Below, piece after piece: positions 1 to 7,812 of a stretch of DNA of 64,000 nt. The stretch is from an uncultured Lachnospiraceae bacterium (GTDB taxonomy: Bacteria; Bacillota; Clostridia; Lachnospirales; Lachnospiraceae): assembly GCA_900550475.1 (NCBI GenBank), contig URSA01000001.1, forward strand, positions 124,001 through 188,000, given 5' to 3'. The translations under genes and the position numbers were made by a program. A model generated the notes under the pieces. The model did no database searches. It had not been told where the DNA came from and saw only the letters and a program-made list of their open reading frames with translations. How positions within the stretch are numbered: the stretch's first letter is position 1; each line of letters starts with the position of its first letter.

Positions 1-2
1 AG

Positions 3-215
3 ACGGATAAGAGAATTGATTTCGTGGGCGGAATCAGAGGGCTTTCCGAGCTGGAGAGAAGGGTGCATACGGATATGGCGGTTGCCTTTTCCCTTTACCC
101 CACATCCATTGCGGAACTGTTTGCCGTGGCGGACGCCGGGCTGTTGATGCCGCCGAAGTCCACATGGTTTGAACCGAAATTGAGGAGCGGACTGTTTATA
201 CACAGTATTGAATAG
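3..215 (+). CDS. DUF1015 family protein, C-terminal end (partial)
   Basis: The reading frame is open from the left edge and stops at TAG 213-215, so only the last 70 residues are seen. They contain the runs DFVGGIRGLSELE, AVAFSLYPTSIAEL and PPKSTWFEPKLRSGLF, which match my memory of the C-terminal end of the DUF1015 family, a conserved protein of unknown biochemical function common in Clostridia. A GTG at 24 is internal to this frame and is not a start. The gene ends 15 bases before glgB, so the two may be co-transcribed. The family call rests on motif recognition from a fragment. Confidence 0.75.
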   Translation, partial: TDKRIDFVGGIRGLSELERRVHTDMAVAFSLYPTSIAELFAVADAGLLMPPKSTWFEPKLRSGLFIHSIE

Positions 216-230
216 AGGGAGGAAAAGCGC

Positions 231-2438
231 ATGACAAAGAAATTGTATAAGCTGATGAACTGGCCGGCTATCGAGGAGATCATCTATTCGGAGGCATCGG
301 ATCCCCACGCGCTTCTGGGACCCCATACGGTGGGAAACGGCACATTGATCCAAATGTTTGCGCCGGGGGCAAAGCGCGCACAGGTGCAGTTCCTGAAGGA
401 TATGTCGGAAGCGGAAATGGAGCTTGTGGACGAGGACGGCTTTTTTGCGGTGCTGCTCCCGGAGAAGAAAATCGGACAATACCGCTATGTGATCACGGAT
501 GCGGAGGGGAATGAGACGAACAGGGGCGAGTCCTACCGTTGTGAGCCCCTGATCACGGCAAAGGATGAGGAGCTGTTTGAAAACGGCATTCACTATACGA
601 TCTATGAAAAACTCGGCGCACACCCCGTGACGGTTGACGGGGGTGACGGCGTGTACTTTGCGGTGTGGGCGCCCAATGCGCTGCGTGTCAGCACCGTTGG
701 AGATTTCAACCGCTGGGACGGCAGGGTTCACCAGATGAGACGGCTTCCCTCCGGCATTTTTGAGATCTTTGTGCCTGATGCAAAGGTGGGGGACAATTAC
801 AAGTTTGAGATCAAATTAAAGAACGGGCTCACCTACCTGAAGGCGGATCCTTACGGCAATGCCGCACAGCTAAGGCCGGAAACGGCGTCGGTGGTGACGG
901 ATCTGCGCGGCTTTTCATGGGAAGATCAGGCATGGTTAAAGGAGCGCGGCAGATTGCAGCGGAAGAATGCGCCCATGAGTGTGTATGAGTTGTATCTGGG
1001 CAGCTTTGTGAAGCCGGAGGAGGGCAGTGAGTACGCAAATTACAGGCAGATCGCTGATGCACTGATTCCATATATCCGCAGGATGGGCTATACCCATGTG
1101 GAGCTTATGCCGGTGATGGAGCATCCGCTTGACGCCTCATGGGGATATCAGGTGATCGGGTACTATGCGCCAACGGCGAGATACGGAACGCCGGAGGATT
1201 TCATGTGCTTTGTGAACGCGCTTCACAAGGCCGGGATCGGCGTGATCTTAGACTGGGTGCCCGCCCACTTCCCAAGGGATACCTACGGGCTGTCAAACTT
1301 TGACGGAACCTGTCTGTATGAGCATAAGGATCCCAGACAGGGGTATCATCCCCACTGGGGCACGCTTCTTTACAACTACGGCAGGGCGGAGGTGCGAAAC
1401 TACCTGATCGCCAACGCATTGTTCTGGGTGGAAAAATATCACGCGGACGGTATCCGTATGGATGCGGTCGCCTCCATGCTCTATCTGGATTACGGCAAGA
1501 ATGACGGCGAATGGGTTGCAAACATGTACGGCGGCAATGAAAACCTTGAGGCAGTGGAGTTTATCAAGCATTTGAACTCCATTCTGAAAAAGAGGAATCC
1601 GGGCGTACTCAGCGTTGCGGAGGAGAGCACCGCATGGCCCATGGTCACGGGCGCACTGGAGGAAGGCGGATTGGGCTTTGACCTGAAATGGAATATGGGC
1701 TTTATGAACGACTACCTGCGGTACATCCGTTTTGATCCTTATTTTAGGAGCCATCACCACAATGAGCTCACGTTCAGCATGATTTATGCGTACAGCGAAC
1801 GCTTCATGCTGGTATTCTCCCACGACGAAGTGGTACACGGAAAATCTTCCATGATCGGCAAAATGCCGGGAACGAGGGATCAGAAATTTGCAAATCTGCG
1901 GCTGTCCTATGCATACATGATGACGCACCCGGGCAAGAAGCTGCTCTTTATGGGACAGGAGCTCGGGGAGTTTGACGAGTGGAACGAGGCAAGGCAGGTA
2001 CAGTGGGAGCTTCTCAATGTGCCGGAGCATGAGGGCGTTGCAAATCTGGTGAAGGCGCTGAACGAGCTGTATCTGGAGACACCGGCGCTCTATGAGCTGG
2101 ATGGCGAGGCGGAGGGCTTTGAATGGATCAACAGCATCTCGGCGCAGGACTGTGTGCTTACCTATCTGAGAAAGGGAAAGAAGAAGGAAGACACCCTGGT
2201 GGTTGCAGCCAACTTTTCGGGTATTCCCTTACAGCTTAAAATCGGCGTGCCTTACGAAGGCGGCTACAAGGAGATCCTGAATACGGATGAGGAACGCTTC
2301 GGAGGAATGGGACTGGTCAACAGCAGGATCAAAAAGACCGCAGCGCAGGAGTGGGACGACAGGCCGTTCTCAATCAAGATCAAGCTGGCGCCTTTGTCAC
2401 TCAGCATTCTTTCGTTTAAGGAGACAACAAAGAAATGA
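231..2438 (+). CDS. glgB: 1,4-alpha-glucan branching enzyme
   Basis: A 735-residue GH13 enzyme that makes alpha-1,6 branches in glycogen in the cytoplasm; the length is normal for GlgB. An N-terminal CBM48-like region (HALLGPH near residue 26; VWAPNALRVSTVGDFN) precedes the barrel. Catalytic residues are visible: the nucleophile D411 in GIRMDAVASM, the acid/base E464 in VAEESTAWP, and the transition-state Asp in FSHDEVVHGKSSM. The ATG follows GGGAGG with good spacing. Its stop overlaps the start of the MscS gene (ATGA at 2435-2438), which implies translational coupling. No other glycogen genes are in the window. Confidence 0.97.
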   Translation: MTKKLYKLMNWPAIEEIIYSEASDPHALLGPHTVGNGTLIQMFAPGAKRAQVQFLKDMSEAEMELVDEDGFFAVLLPEKKIGQYRYVITDAEGNETNRGESYRCEPLITAKDEELFENGIHYTIYEKLGAHPVTVDGGDGVYFAVWAPNALRVSTVGDFNRWDGRVHQMRRLPSGIFEIFVPDAKVGDNYKFEIKLKNGLTYLKADPYGNAAQLRPETASVVTDLRGFSWEDQAWLKERGRLQRKNAPMSVYELYLGSFVKPEEGSEYANYRQIADALIPYIRRMGYTHVELMPVMEHPLDASWGYQVIGYYAPTARYGTPEDFMCFVNALHKAGIGVILDWVPAHFPRDTYGLSNFDGTCLYEHKDPRQGYHPHWGTLLYNYGRAEVRNYLIANALFWVEKYHADGIRMDAVASMLYLDYGKNDGEWVANMYGGNENLEAVEFIKHLNSILKKRNPGVLSVAEESTAWPMVTGALEEGGLGFDLKWNMGFMNDYLRYIRFDPYFRSHHHNELTFSMIYAYSERFMLVFSHDEVVHGKSSMIGKMPGTRDQKFANLRLSYAYMMTHPGKKLLFMGQELGEFDEWNEARQVQWELLNVPEHEGVANLVKALNELYLETPALYELDGEAEGFEWINSISAQDCVLTYLRKGKKKEDTLVVAANFSGIPLQLKIGVPYEGGYKEILNTDEERFGGMGLVNSRIKKTAAQEWDDRPFSIKIKLAPLSLSILSFKETTKK

Positions 2439-3313
2439 GCAATGAAATTGAACAGGAGCTGGAGAACCTTGACATAAAGCCGGGTGTCATCGAGAAATTC
2501 ATACAGGAGCTTCCCGAAAAGGCGCTCAGGCTGGGAGTGCGTGTGCTTCTGGCGGTGCTGTGTTTCCTGATCGGCATGCAGCTCATCAAGCTGGTGCGGC
2601 GGATATTAAAAAAATCCCTTCACCGGGCGCACGCGGATATCGGTGTGATCCAGTTTCTGGATTCCCTCACTAAGGTGGTGCTGTATCTGGTGCTGATTTT
2701 CTTTATCGCATCCGGCTTTGGGCTGGATGCAACGAGCATTGTGGCGCTTTTAGGCTCCGCCGGTGTGGCGATCGGCCTTGCGGTGCAGGGCAGCCTTTCC
2801 AACTTTGCGGGAGGCGTTTTGATCCTTCTGTTAAAGCCGTTCAAGGTGGGCGATTACATTAAGGAGGACGGAAACGGAAACGAGGGTACGGTATCGGAGA
2901 TCCAGCTTTTCTATACGAAGCTCCGCACCTTTGACAATAAGACCATCATTCTGCCCAACGGTACGCTTGCCAACACCGGCATGACCAACGTGACGGAGGC
3001 GAAGATCAGACGACTGGATATTTCCGTGGGGATTTCCTATGATTCCGACATCAAGAAGGCGAGGGAAGTGCTGCTTGCCATGTTAGAGCAGGATGAAGCT
3101 CCGTTAAAGGATCAGGTCATGCGCGTGTATGTGGATGCGCTGGCGGATTCTTCCGTCAATCTGGGGATTCAATGCTGGGTGGCACAGGAGGACTATTGGG
3201 AAGCGAAGTGGAGACTTACGGAGAATACCAAGGAAGTGCTTGATCGGGCCGGAATACAGATTCCGTTTCCGCAGATTACGGTTCACAGAGCAGAGGAAAA
3301 ACAGATTTTGTGA
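2435..3313 (+). CDS. mscS: MscS-type mechanosensitive channel
   Basis: A 292-residue small-conductance mechanosensitive channel, expected to open under membrane tension and release solutes during osmotic downshock. Hydrophobic helices occupy roughly residues 30-125. The pore-lining helix is Gly/Ala rich (LLGSAGVAIGLAVQGSLSNF, near residue 110), followed by the conserved beta domain (KPFKVGDYIKEDG, FYTKLRTFDNKTIILPNG) and an alpha-beta C-terminus. The start overlaps the glgB stop by four bases and has GGAG upstream inside glgB. Pairing with a glycogen gene has no obvious functional reason. Confidence 0.95.
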   Translation: MSNEIEQELENLDIKPGVIEKFIQELPEKALRLGVRVLLAVLCFLIGMQLIKLVRRILKKSLHRAHADIGVIQFLDSLTKVVLYLVLIFFIASGFGLDATSIVALLGSAGVAIGLAVQGSLSNFAGGVLILLLKPFKVGDYIKEDGNGNEGTVSEIQLFYTKLRTFDNKTIILPNGTLANTGMTNVTEAKIRRLDISVGISYDSDIKKAREVLLAMLEQDEAPLKDQVMRVYVDALADSSVNLGIQCWVAQEDYWEAKWRLTENTKEVLDRAGIQIPFPQITVHRAEEKQIL

Positions 3314-3331
3314 TTTTTTGCAAATTCCATG

Positions 3332-3360
3332 TTGCATTTTTTACAATGACCGATTATAAT
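3332..3360 (+). promoter_or_regulatory. Promoter for tRNA-Thr
   Basis: TTGCAT at 3332-3337 and TATAAT at 3355-3360 are separated by exactly 17 bases, a strong housekeeping sigma-A-type match 33 bases before the tRNA. Confidence 0.75.
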
Positions 3361-3392
3361 AACAAATGTTGCGACTGCAGTTTAGGTTGCGT

Positions 3393-3465
3393 GCTGAAAT
3401 AGCTCAGTTGGTAGAGCACTTCACTCGTAATGAAGGGGTCGAGGGTTCGAGTCCCTTTTTCAGCT
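3393..3465 (+). tRNA. tRNA-Thr (anticodon CGT)
   Basis: A 73-base cloverleaf. Acceptor arms GCTGAAA and TTTCAGC pair perfectly, the D stem is GCTC/GAGC, the anticodon stem CTTCA/TGAAG holds loop CTCGTAA with anticodon CGT (reads ACG, Thr), and the T arm has the loop TTCGAGT. The discriminator base is T and CCA is not encoded. It has its own promoter upstream and a terminator downstream. Confidence 0.96.
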
Positions 3466-3500
3466 TTACAATGGCGGATGCCGCCGGATTCGTTATGTAG

Positions 3501-3529
3501 CCGGGCTCGTAAGAGTCCGGTTATTTTTT
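3501..3529 (+). terminator. Terminator after tRNA-Thr
   Basis: CCGGGCTC (3501-3508), loop GTAA, GAGTCCGG (3513-3520) form an 8-bp stem with one G-U pair, followed by TTATTTTTT. The T-run overlaps the stop codon of the convergent permease gene. Confidence 0.8.
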
Positions 3530-4348
3530 GCTTGTTTTTTTCAGATAACGCTGCTCCGCAAACTGTATGAGCAGATACAGCCCCATGGCGATGATGCACA
3601 GGATAAGGATGGATGTGATGACCATGTGCATCTGAAATACCTGGGATCCGTAGATGATCAGATAGCCCAGTCCCCGTCTGGCGGCAAGAAATTCACCGAT
3701 GATCACGCCTACGAGCGCAAGCCCGATATTGACCTTCATGGTGCTTAAGACGGTGGGGATGCTGCCCGGAAGAACCGCCTTCACGAAGGCGTCCCGTTTA
3801 TTGCCTCCGAGGGTGTAGATCAGGGTGATCATCTCCGGGTCAACCTGCTTGAAACCGGTGTAGAGGCTGATGATGGCGCCGAAGAGGGCCACCGAGATAC
3901 CTGCCACAATGATCGTGGTGGTTCCGGTTCCCAGCCATACAATAAACAGCGGCGCAAGCGCCGATTTCGGAAGGCTGTTAAGCACCACCAGATAGGGCTC
4001 AAGCACCTCCGAGGCGGTCTTGGAATACCAAAGGATCGTGGCGCAGGTCATACCCGCCAGTATCACTAAAAGAAAGCTTATCAGCGTTTCAAAGAGCGTG
4101 ATGCCGGTGTGCAGAAGCAGCGATCTGTGCAGGGTGAGATCCACAAGGCAGCTTACGATCCTTGAAGGGCTCGAAAAAAAGAAAAAGTCGATCCATCCAA
4201 GATCGGCGGCGATTTCCCAGAGTCCCGTGAAGCAGAGAAAAATAAGGAGCCGGTAAACGGAAACCCTGCTTTTGTATTGTCGGAGGGATTTTACATATTT
4301 CTCCTGCGCAGTCAGTTCGTTATCCTTTCTTTGTCTATTTTTCTTCAT
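3521..4348 (-). CDS. ABC transporter permease (SsuC/TauC/ThiX type)
   Basis: A 275-residue membrane permease of the nitrate/sulfonate/taurine (BPD_transp_1) family with about six hydrophobic segments. The coupling-loop region is visible (ELARRxLGY-like: GEFLAARRGLGYLI, near residue 220). I chose the ATG at 4348 because GGGAGG lies 8 bases upstream; an in-frame start 63 bases earlier lies well inside the ATPase gene and has no such signal. It overlaps the end of the ATPase gene by 14 bases, so the two are coupled. No periplasmic-type binding protein is adjacent, so the substrate cannot be named. Confidence 0.9.
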   Translation of the reverse strand: MKKNRQRKDNELTAQEKYVKSLRQYKSRVSVYRLLIFLCFTGLWEIAADLGWIDFFFFSSPSRIVSCLVDLTLHRSLLLHTGITLFETLISFLLVILAGMTCATILWYSKTASEVLEPYLVVLNSLPKSALAPLFIVWLGTGTTTIIVAGISVALFGAIISLYTGFKQVDPEMITLIYTLGGNKRDAFVKAVLPGSIPTVLSTMKVNIGLALVGVIIGEFLAARRGLGYLIIYGSQVFQMHMVITSILILCIIAMGLYLLIQFAEQRYLKKTSKK

Positions 4349-5117
4349 CTGACAATGCCTCCCACAGCAGATTGAAATAATACTGAAATTCAGGTGCGTT
4401 TCTCGCGGCAAGCGGAGAATCGTCGGGGAGCGTCAGGTGTACGGAAACCTCGTATTTGACCGTTGCCGGCCGTCTGCTCAGGATGATGATCCGGTCGGCG
4501 AGGCTGATCGCCTCCGAGAGATCGTGGGTGATGAGCAGGGCGGTCTTTTTGCTTTTTCGTATGATGCGGCAGATGTCCGCCGAGACCATGAGACGGGTCT
4601 GGTAATCCAGCGCGCTGAAGGGTTCATCCAAAAGTAAAAGCTGGGGCCCCAGCGCAAGGGTGCGGATCAGGGCGGCCCTCTGCTTCATGCCGCCGGACAG
4701 CTCGCTGGGGCGCTTATCCCGAAACTTATACAGGTCATAATCCTTTAAGAGCTTTATGACCTCCGCCTCGGTTTCCTCGTTCAGAAGATGGTTGATCTCC
4801 AGCCCCAGTATGGCATTCTGGTAGATGGTGCGCCATTCAAACAGATGGTCGCGCTGCAGCATATAGCCGATCTTCGGATAGTGCAGGGAGCCGTCCGGGT
4901 TGTGGAAGGCAATGGTGCCTTCCTCCGGCTCCAAAAGCCCGGAAATGATGGAGAGAAGCGTGGATTTCCCACAGCCGCTGGGTCCGACGATCGCCACAAA
5001 TTCTCCCGGGTCAATGTGAAAGGATATATGGGAGAGCGCCGGCGTCTCCGTCTGAAGGCTGTGGTAGGAGTAGCCTATATTTTTTAAAGACAACAAGGGT
5101 TCCGGCACGGAAACCAT
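4335..5117 (-). CDS. ABC transporter ATP-binding protein (SsuB/TauB type)
   Basis: A 260-residue cytoplasmic ATPase that would energise the adjacent permease. Motifs seen in order: Walker A GPSGCGKST near residue 44, Q-loop MLQRDHLFEW, signature ELSGGMKQR, Walker B LLLLDEPFSALD, and the H-loop LLITHDLSEAI. The HDLSEA stretch and overall length fit the nitrate/taurine/sulfonate importer ATPases. It is first in a two-gene minus-strand operon, with the permease overlapping its 3' end. Substrate is unknown because the binding-protein gene is missing here. Confidence 0.93.
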   Translation of the reverse strand: MVSVPEPLLSLKNIGYSYHSLQTETPALSHISFHIDPGEFVAIVGPSGCGKSTLLSIISGLLEPEEGTIAFHNPDGSLHYPKIGYMLQRDHLFEWRTIYQNAILGLEINHLLNEETEAEVIKLLKDYDLYKFRDKRPSELSGGMKQRAALIRTLALGPQLLLLDEPFSALDYQTRLMVSADICRIIRKSKKTALLITHDLSEAISLADRIIILSRRPATVKYEVSVHLTLPDDSPLAARNAPEFQYYFNLLWEALSDEEK

Positions 5118-5204
5118 CCCTTTCCTGTTTTAGTAGTATTGTATGTGAGGGAAAGCGGATGGGTGACAGGGCGGTCGGTACGGCATAAAAATGAGTACGC
5201 TGTA

Positions 5205-5233
5205 TTGCATTAAAGTGATTTTTATGCTACTAT
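5205..5233 (+). promoter_or_regulatory. Promoter for argH-asd
   Basis: TTGCAT (5205-5210), 17-base spacer, TACTAT (5228-5233) with an upstream TGC that makes an extended -10. It lies 36 bases before the argH ATG. Confidence 0.65.
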
Positions 5234-5268
5234 CAAATTCAGATTTAATTTTGCGGAGGAAGAGCGAT

Positions 5269-6681
5269 ATGGCACAATTATGGGGCGGTCGATTTACAAA
5301 AGAGACAGATCAGGCCGTTTTTGATTTCAATGCGTCCATAGGGTTTGATCAGAAGCTTTTTTTGCAGGACATTGAGGGAAGTATCGCGCATGCCGTGATG
5401 CTGGGTAAGCAGGGGATCCTGAAGAACGAAGAGAAGGATGCCATCGTAAAAGGGCTTGCCGGTATCAGGGAGGATGTGCAGGCGGGGCACCTTGCCATCG
5501 ATGAAAAGCAGGAGGATATCCACAGCTTTGTGGAGGCAACGCTGATCGAGAGGATCGGAGATGCCGGAAAAAAGCTGCACACGGGCAGAAGCCGCAACGA
5601 TCAGGTTGCGCTGGATATGCGCCTCTATACGAGAGCCCATGTCGTTACCATGGACGGGCTGCTCAGGGAGCTTTTGCAGGTGATCTTACATACGATGGAA
5701 GAAAATCTGGAGACCTACATGCCGGGGTTCACTCATCTGCAGAAGGCACAGCCGGTGACGCTGGCGCATCATTTCGGAGCTTATTTTGAGATGTTCAAGC
5801 GTGACAGACAGCGCCTTAAGGATATTTATGTACGCATGAATTACTGCCCGCTGGGGGCGGGGGCACTGGCGGGAACCACCTATCCGCTGGACCGGAATTA
5901 TACGGCGTCCCTGCTCGGGTTTGAAGGCCCCACGCTTAACAGTATGGATTCCGTTTCCGACAGGGATTACCTGATCGAGTTTGTGTCGGCGCTTTCTCTG
6001 GTGATGATGCACCTTTCCCGGTTCTCGGAGGAGATCATTCTCTGGAACTCAAACGAGTACCGCTTTATCGAGCTGGATGATGCCTATTCCACCGGAAGCA
6101 GCATCATGCCCCAGAAAAAGAATCCCGATATCGCAGAGCTTGTACGCGGCAAGACCGGACGGGTCTACGGTGCGCTCATGTCGCTTCTGACGACCATGAA
6201 GGGAATCCCTCTTGCTTATAATAAGGATATGCAGGAGGACAAGGAGGTGGCGTTTGACGCCATGCATACCGCCGAGACCTGCGTGGAGCTTTTTACGGGA
6301 ATGCTGGCAACCATGAAATTCCGCAAGGATGTCATGGCAAGAAGCGCCATGAACGGATTTACCAACGCTACGGATGCAGCGGATTATCTGGTGAATCACG
6401 GCGTGCCGTTCCGGGATGCCCACGGCATCATCGGCAGGCTGGTGCTTTACTGCATCGACCACGATACCTGCATCGATGCGCTGAGCATTGAGGAATTAAA
6501 GAGCTTTTCCGACCGGTTTGAGCCGGATGTCTATGACGCGATCAGCCTAAAGACCTGTGTGGAGAAACGGCTGACGCTCGGTGCGCCCGGGCCGGAGGTG
6601 ATGGCGGAGGTCATCAGGATCAACAAGGAATATCTGGAACAGGATAATATTAATAAAGAGGAGAGTATGAAAAATGAGTGA
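5269..6681 (+). CDS. argH: Argininosuccinate lyase
   Basis: A 470-residue enzyme that splits argininosuccinate into arginine and fumarate in the last step of arginine synthesis. The N-terminus MAQLWGGRF is typical, and the fumarase/aspartase superfamily signature GSSIMPQKKNPD and the substrate-binding HTGRSRNDQ are present. The start at 5269 is supported by GCGGAGGA seven bases upstream and by homologous N-termini; an in-frame ATG at 5191 would lie before the promoter. The 3' end overlaps asd by 8 bases. No other arg genes are nearby. Confidence 0.96.
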   Translation: MAQLWGGRFTKETDQAVFDFNASIGFDQKLFLQDIEGSIAHAVMLGKQGILKNEEKDAIVKGLAGIREDVQAGHLAIDEKQEDIHSFVEATLIERIGDAGKKLHTGRSRNDQVALDMRLYTRAHVVTMDGLLRELLQVILHTMEENLETYMPGFTHLQKAQPVTLAHHFGAYFEMFKRDRQRLKDIYVRMNYCPLGAGALAGTTYPLDRNYTASLLGFEGPTLNSMDSVSDRDYLIEFVSALSLVMMHLSRFSEEIILWNSNEYRFIELDDAYSTGSSIMPQKKNPDIAELVRGKTGRVYGALMSLLTTMKGIPLAYNKDMQEDKEVAFDAMHTAETCVELFTGMLATMKFRKDVMARSAMNGFTNATDAADYLVNHGVPFRDAHGIIGRLVLYCIDHDTCIDALSIEELKSFSDRFEPDVYDAISLKTCVEKRLTLGAPGPEVMAEVIRINKEYLEQDNINKEESMKNE

Positions 6682-7759
6682 GAAACTGAGGGTAGGTATT
6701 TTAGGCGGAACCGGAATGGTGGGACAGCGTTTTATTTCGCTTCTGGAGAATCATCCGTGGTTTGAGGTGACAACGATTGCGGCAAGTCCCCGCTCCGCAG
6801 GAAAGACATACGAGGAGGCTGTGGGTGATCGCTGGAAAATGACAAGCCCCATGCCGGAGGCAGTGAAAAAGATCGTTGTGATGAATGTCAACGAGGTGGA
6901 GAAGGTCGCTTCCGAAGTGGATTTTGTATTCAGCGCTGTGGACATGACCAAGGAGGAGATCAAGGCGATCGAGGAGGCCTATGCCAAGACGGAGACCCCC
7001 GTGGTATCGAACAACAGCGCCCACAGATGGACACCGGACGTTCCCATGGTGGTACCCGAGATCAACCCGGAGCATATGAAGGTGATCGAGTTCCAGAGAA
7101 AGCGTCTGGGAACCCGGCGCGGATTTGTTGCCGTAAAGCCCAACTGCTCCATCCAGAGCTATGCACCCGTGCTGACCGCATGGAAGGAGTTTGAGCCCTA
7201 TGAGGTGGTTGCCACAACCTATCAGGCAATCTCCGGAGCCGGTAAGACCTTCAAGGACTGGCCGGAGATGGTGGGGAACATCATTCCCTACATCGGCGGA
7301 GAGGAAGAAAAATCCGAGAAGGAGCCTCTGCGTATCTGGGGTGAAATCAAGGACGGCGTGATCGTTCCGGCAGAGAGCCCCGTTATCACCTGCCAGTGCA
7401 TCCGTGTGCCGGTGCTTGACGGACACACCGCGGCGGTGTTTGTTAAATTCAGAAAGAAAGCAACCAAGGAGCAGCTGATCGAAAAGCTGGTGAACTTCCG
7501 CGGCGTGCCGCAGGAGCTTGCACTCCCCTCCGCCCCCCAGCAGTTCATCCAGTATCTGGAGGAGGACAACCGCCCGCAGGTGAGCCTGGATGTAAATTAT
7601 GAGAATGGTATGGGAATCAGCGTGGGTCGTCTCCGCGAGGATACGGTTTACGACTGGAAGTTTGTGGGCTTATCCCACAATACGGTTCGCGGTGCGGCAG
7701 GCGGTGCCGTGCTCTGTGCGGAGCTTTTGAAGGCACAGGGCTACATCGTGAAGAAATAG
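6674..7759 (+). CDS. asd: Aspartate-semialdehyde dehydrogenase
   Basis: A 361-residue NADP-dependent enzyme that reduces aspartyl phosphate to aspartate semialdehyde, the branch point to lysine, threonine, methionine and diaminopimelate. The nucleotide-binding start GILGGTGMVGQRF and catalytic Cys158 in KPNCSIQSYAP are clear, with the active-site His in VLDGHTAAVF. The sequence fits the archaeal/fungal-like Asd branch rather than the E. coli type. The start overlaps the argH stop and has GAGGAG upstream, so the pair is translationally coupled. Confidence 0.95.
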   Translation: MSEKLRVGILGGTGMVGQRFISLLENHPWFEVTTIAASPRSAGKTYEEAVGDRWKMTSPMPEAVKKIVVMNVNEVEKVASEVDFVFSAVDMTKEEIKAIEEAYAKTETPVVSNNSAHRWTPDVPMVVPEINPEHMKVIEFQRKRLGTRRGFVAVKPNCSIQSYAPVLTAWKEFEPYEVVATTYQAISGAGKTFKDWPEMVGNIIPYIGGEEEKSEKEPLRIWGEIKDGVIVPAESPVITCQCIRVPVLDGHTAAVFVKFRKKATKEQLIEKLVNFRGVPQELALPSAPQQFIQYLEEDNRPQVSLDVNYENGMGISVGRLREDTVYDWKFVGLSHNTVRGAAGGAVLCAELLKAQGYIVKK

Positions 7760-7812
7760 GGGGAACAACCGCTTTCGGACAGAGCGGGAGAAACGTGCAG
7801 GGGAGGCACAAT

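Noticed and set aside
3354..3599. Minus-strand open frame of 81 codons with KGTRTLDPF
   Set aside because: It is the reverse translation of the tRNA-Thr gene and its flanks, a well-known false protein.
5191..5268. Longer argH start
   Set aside because: It would precede and include the promoter -35 and -10; homologues start at MAQLWGGRF.
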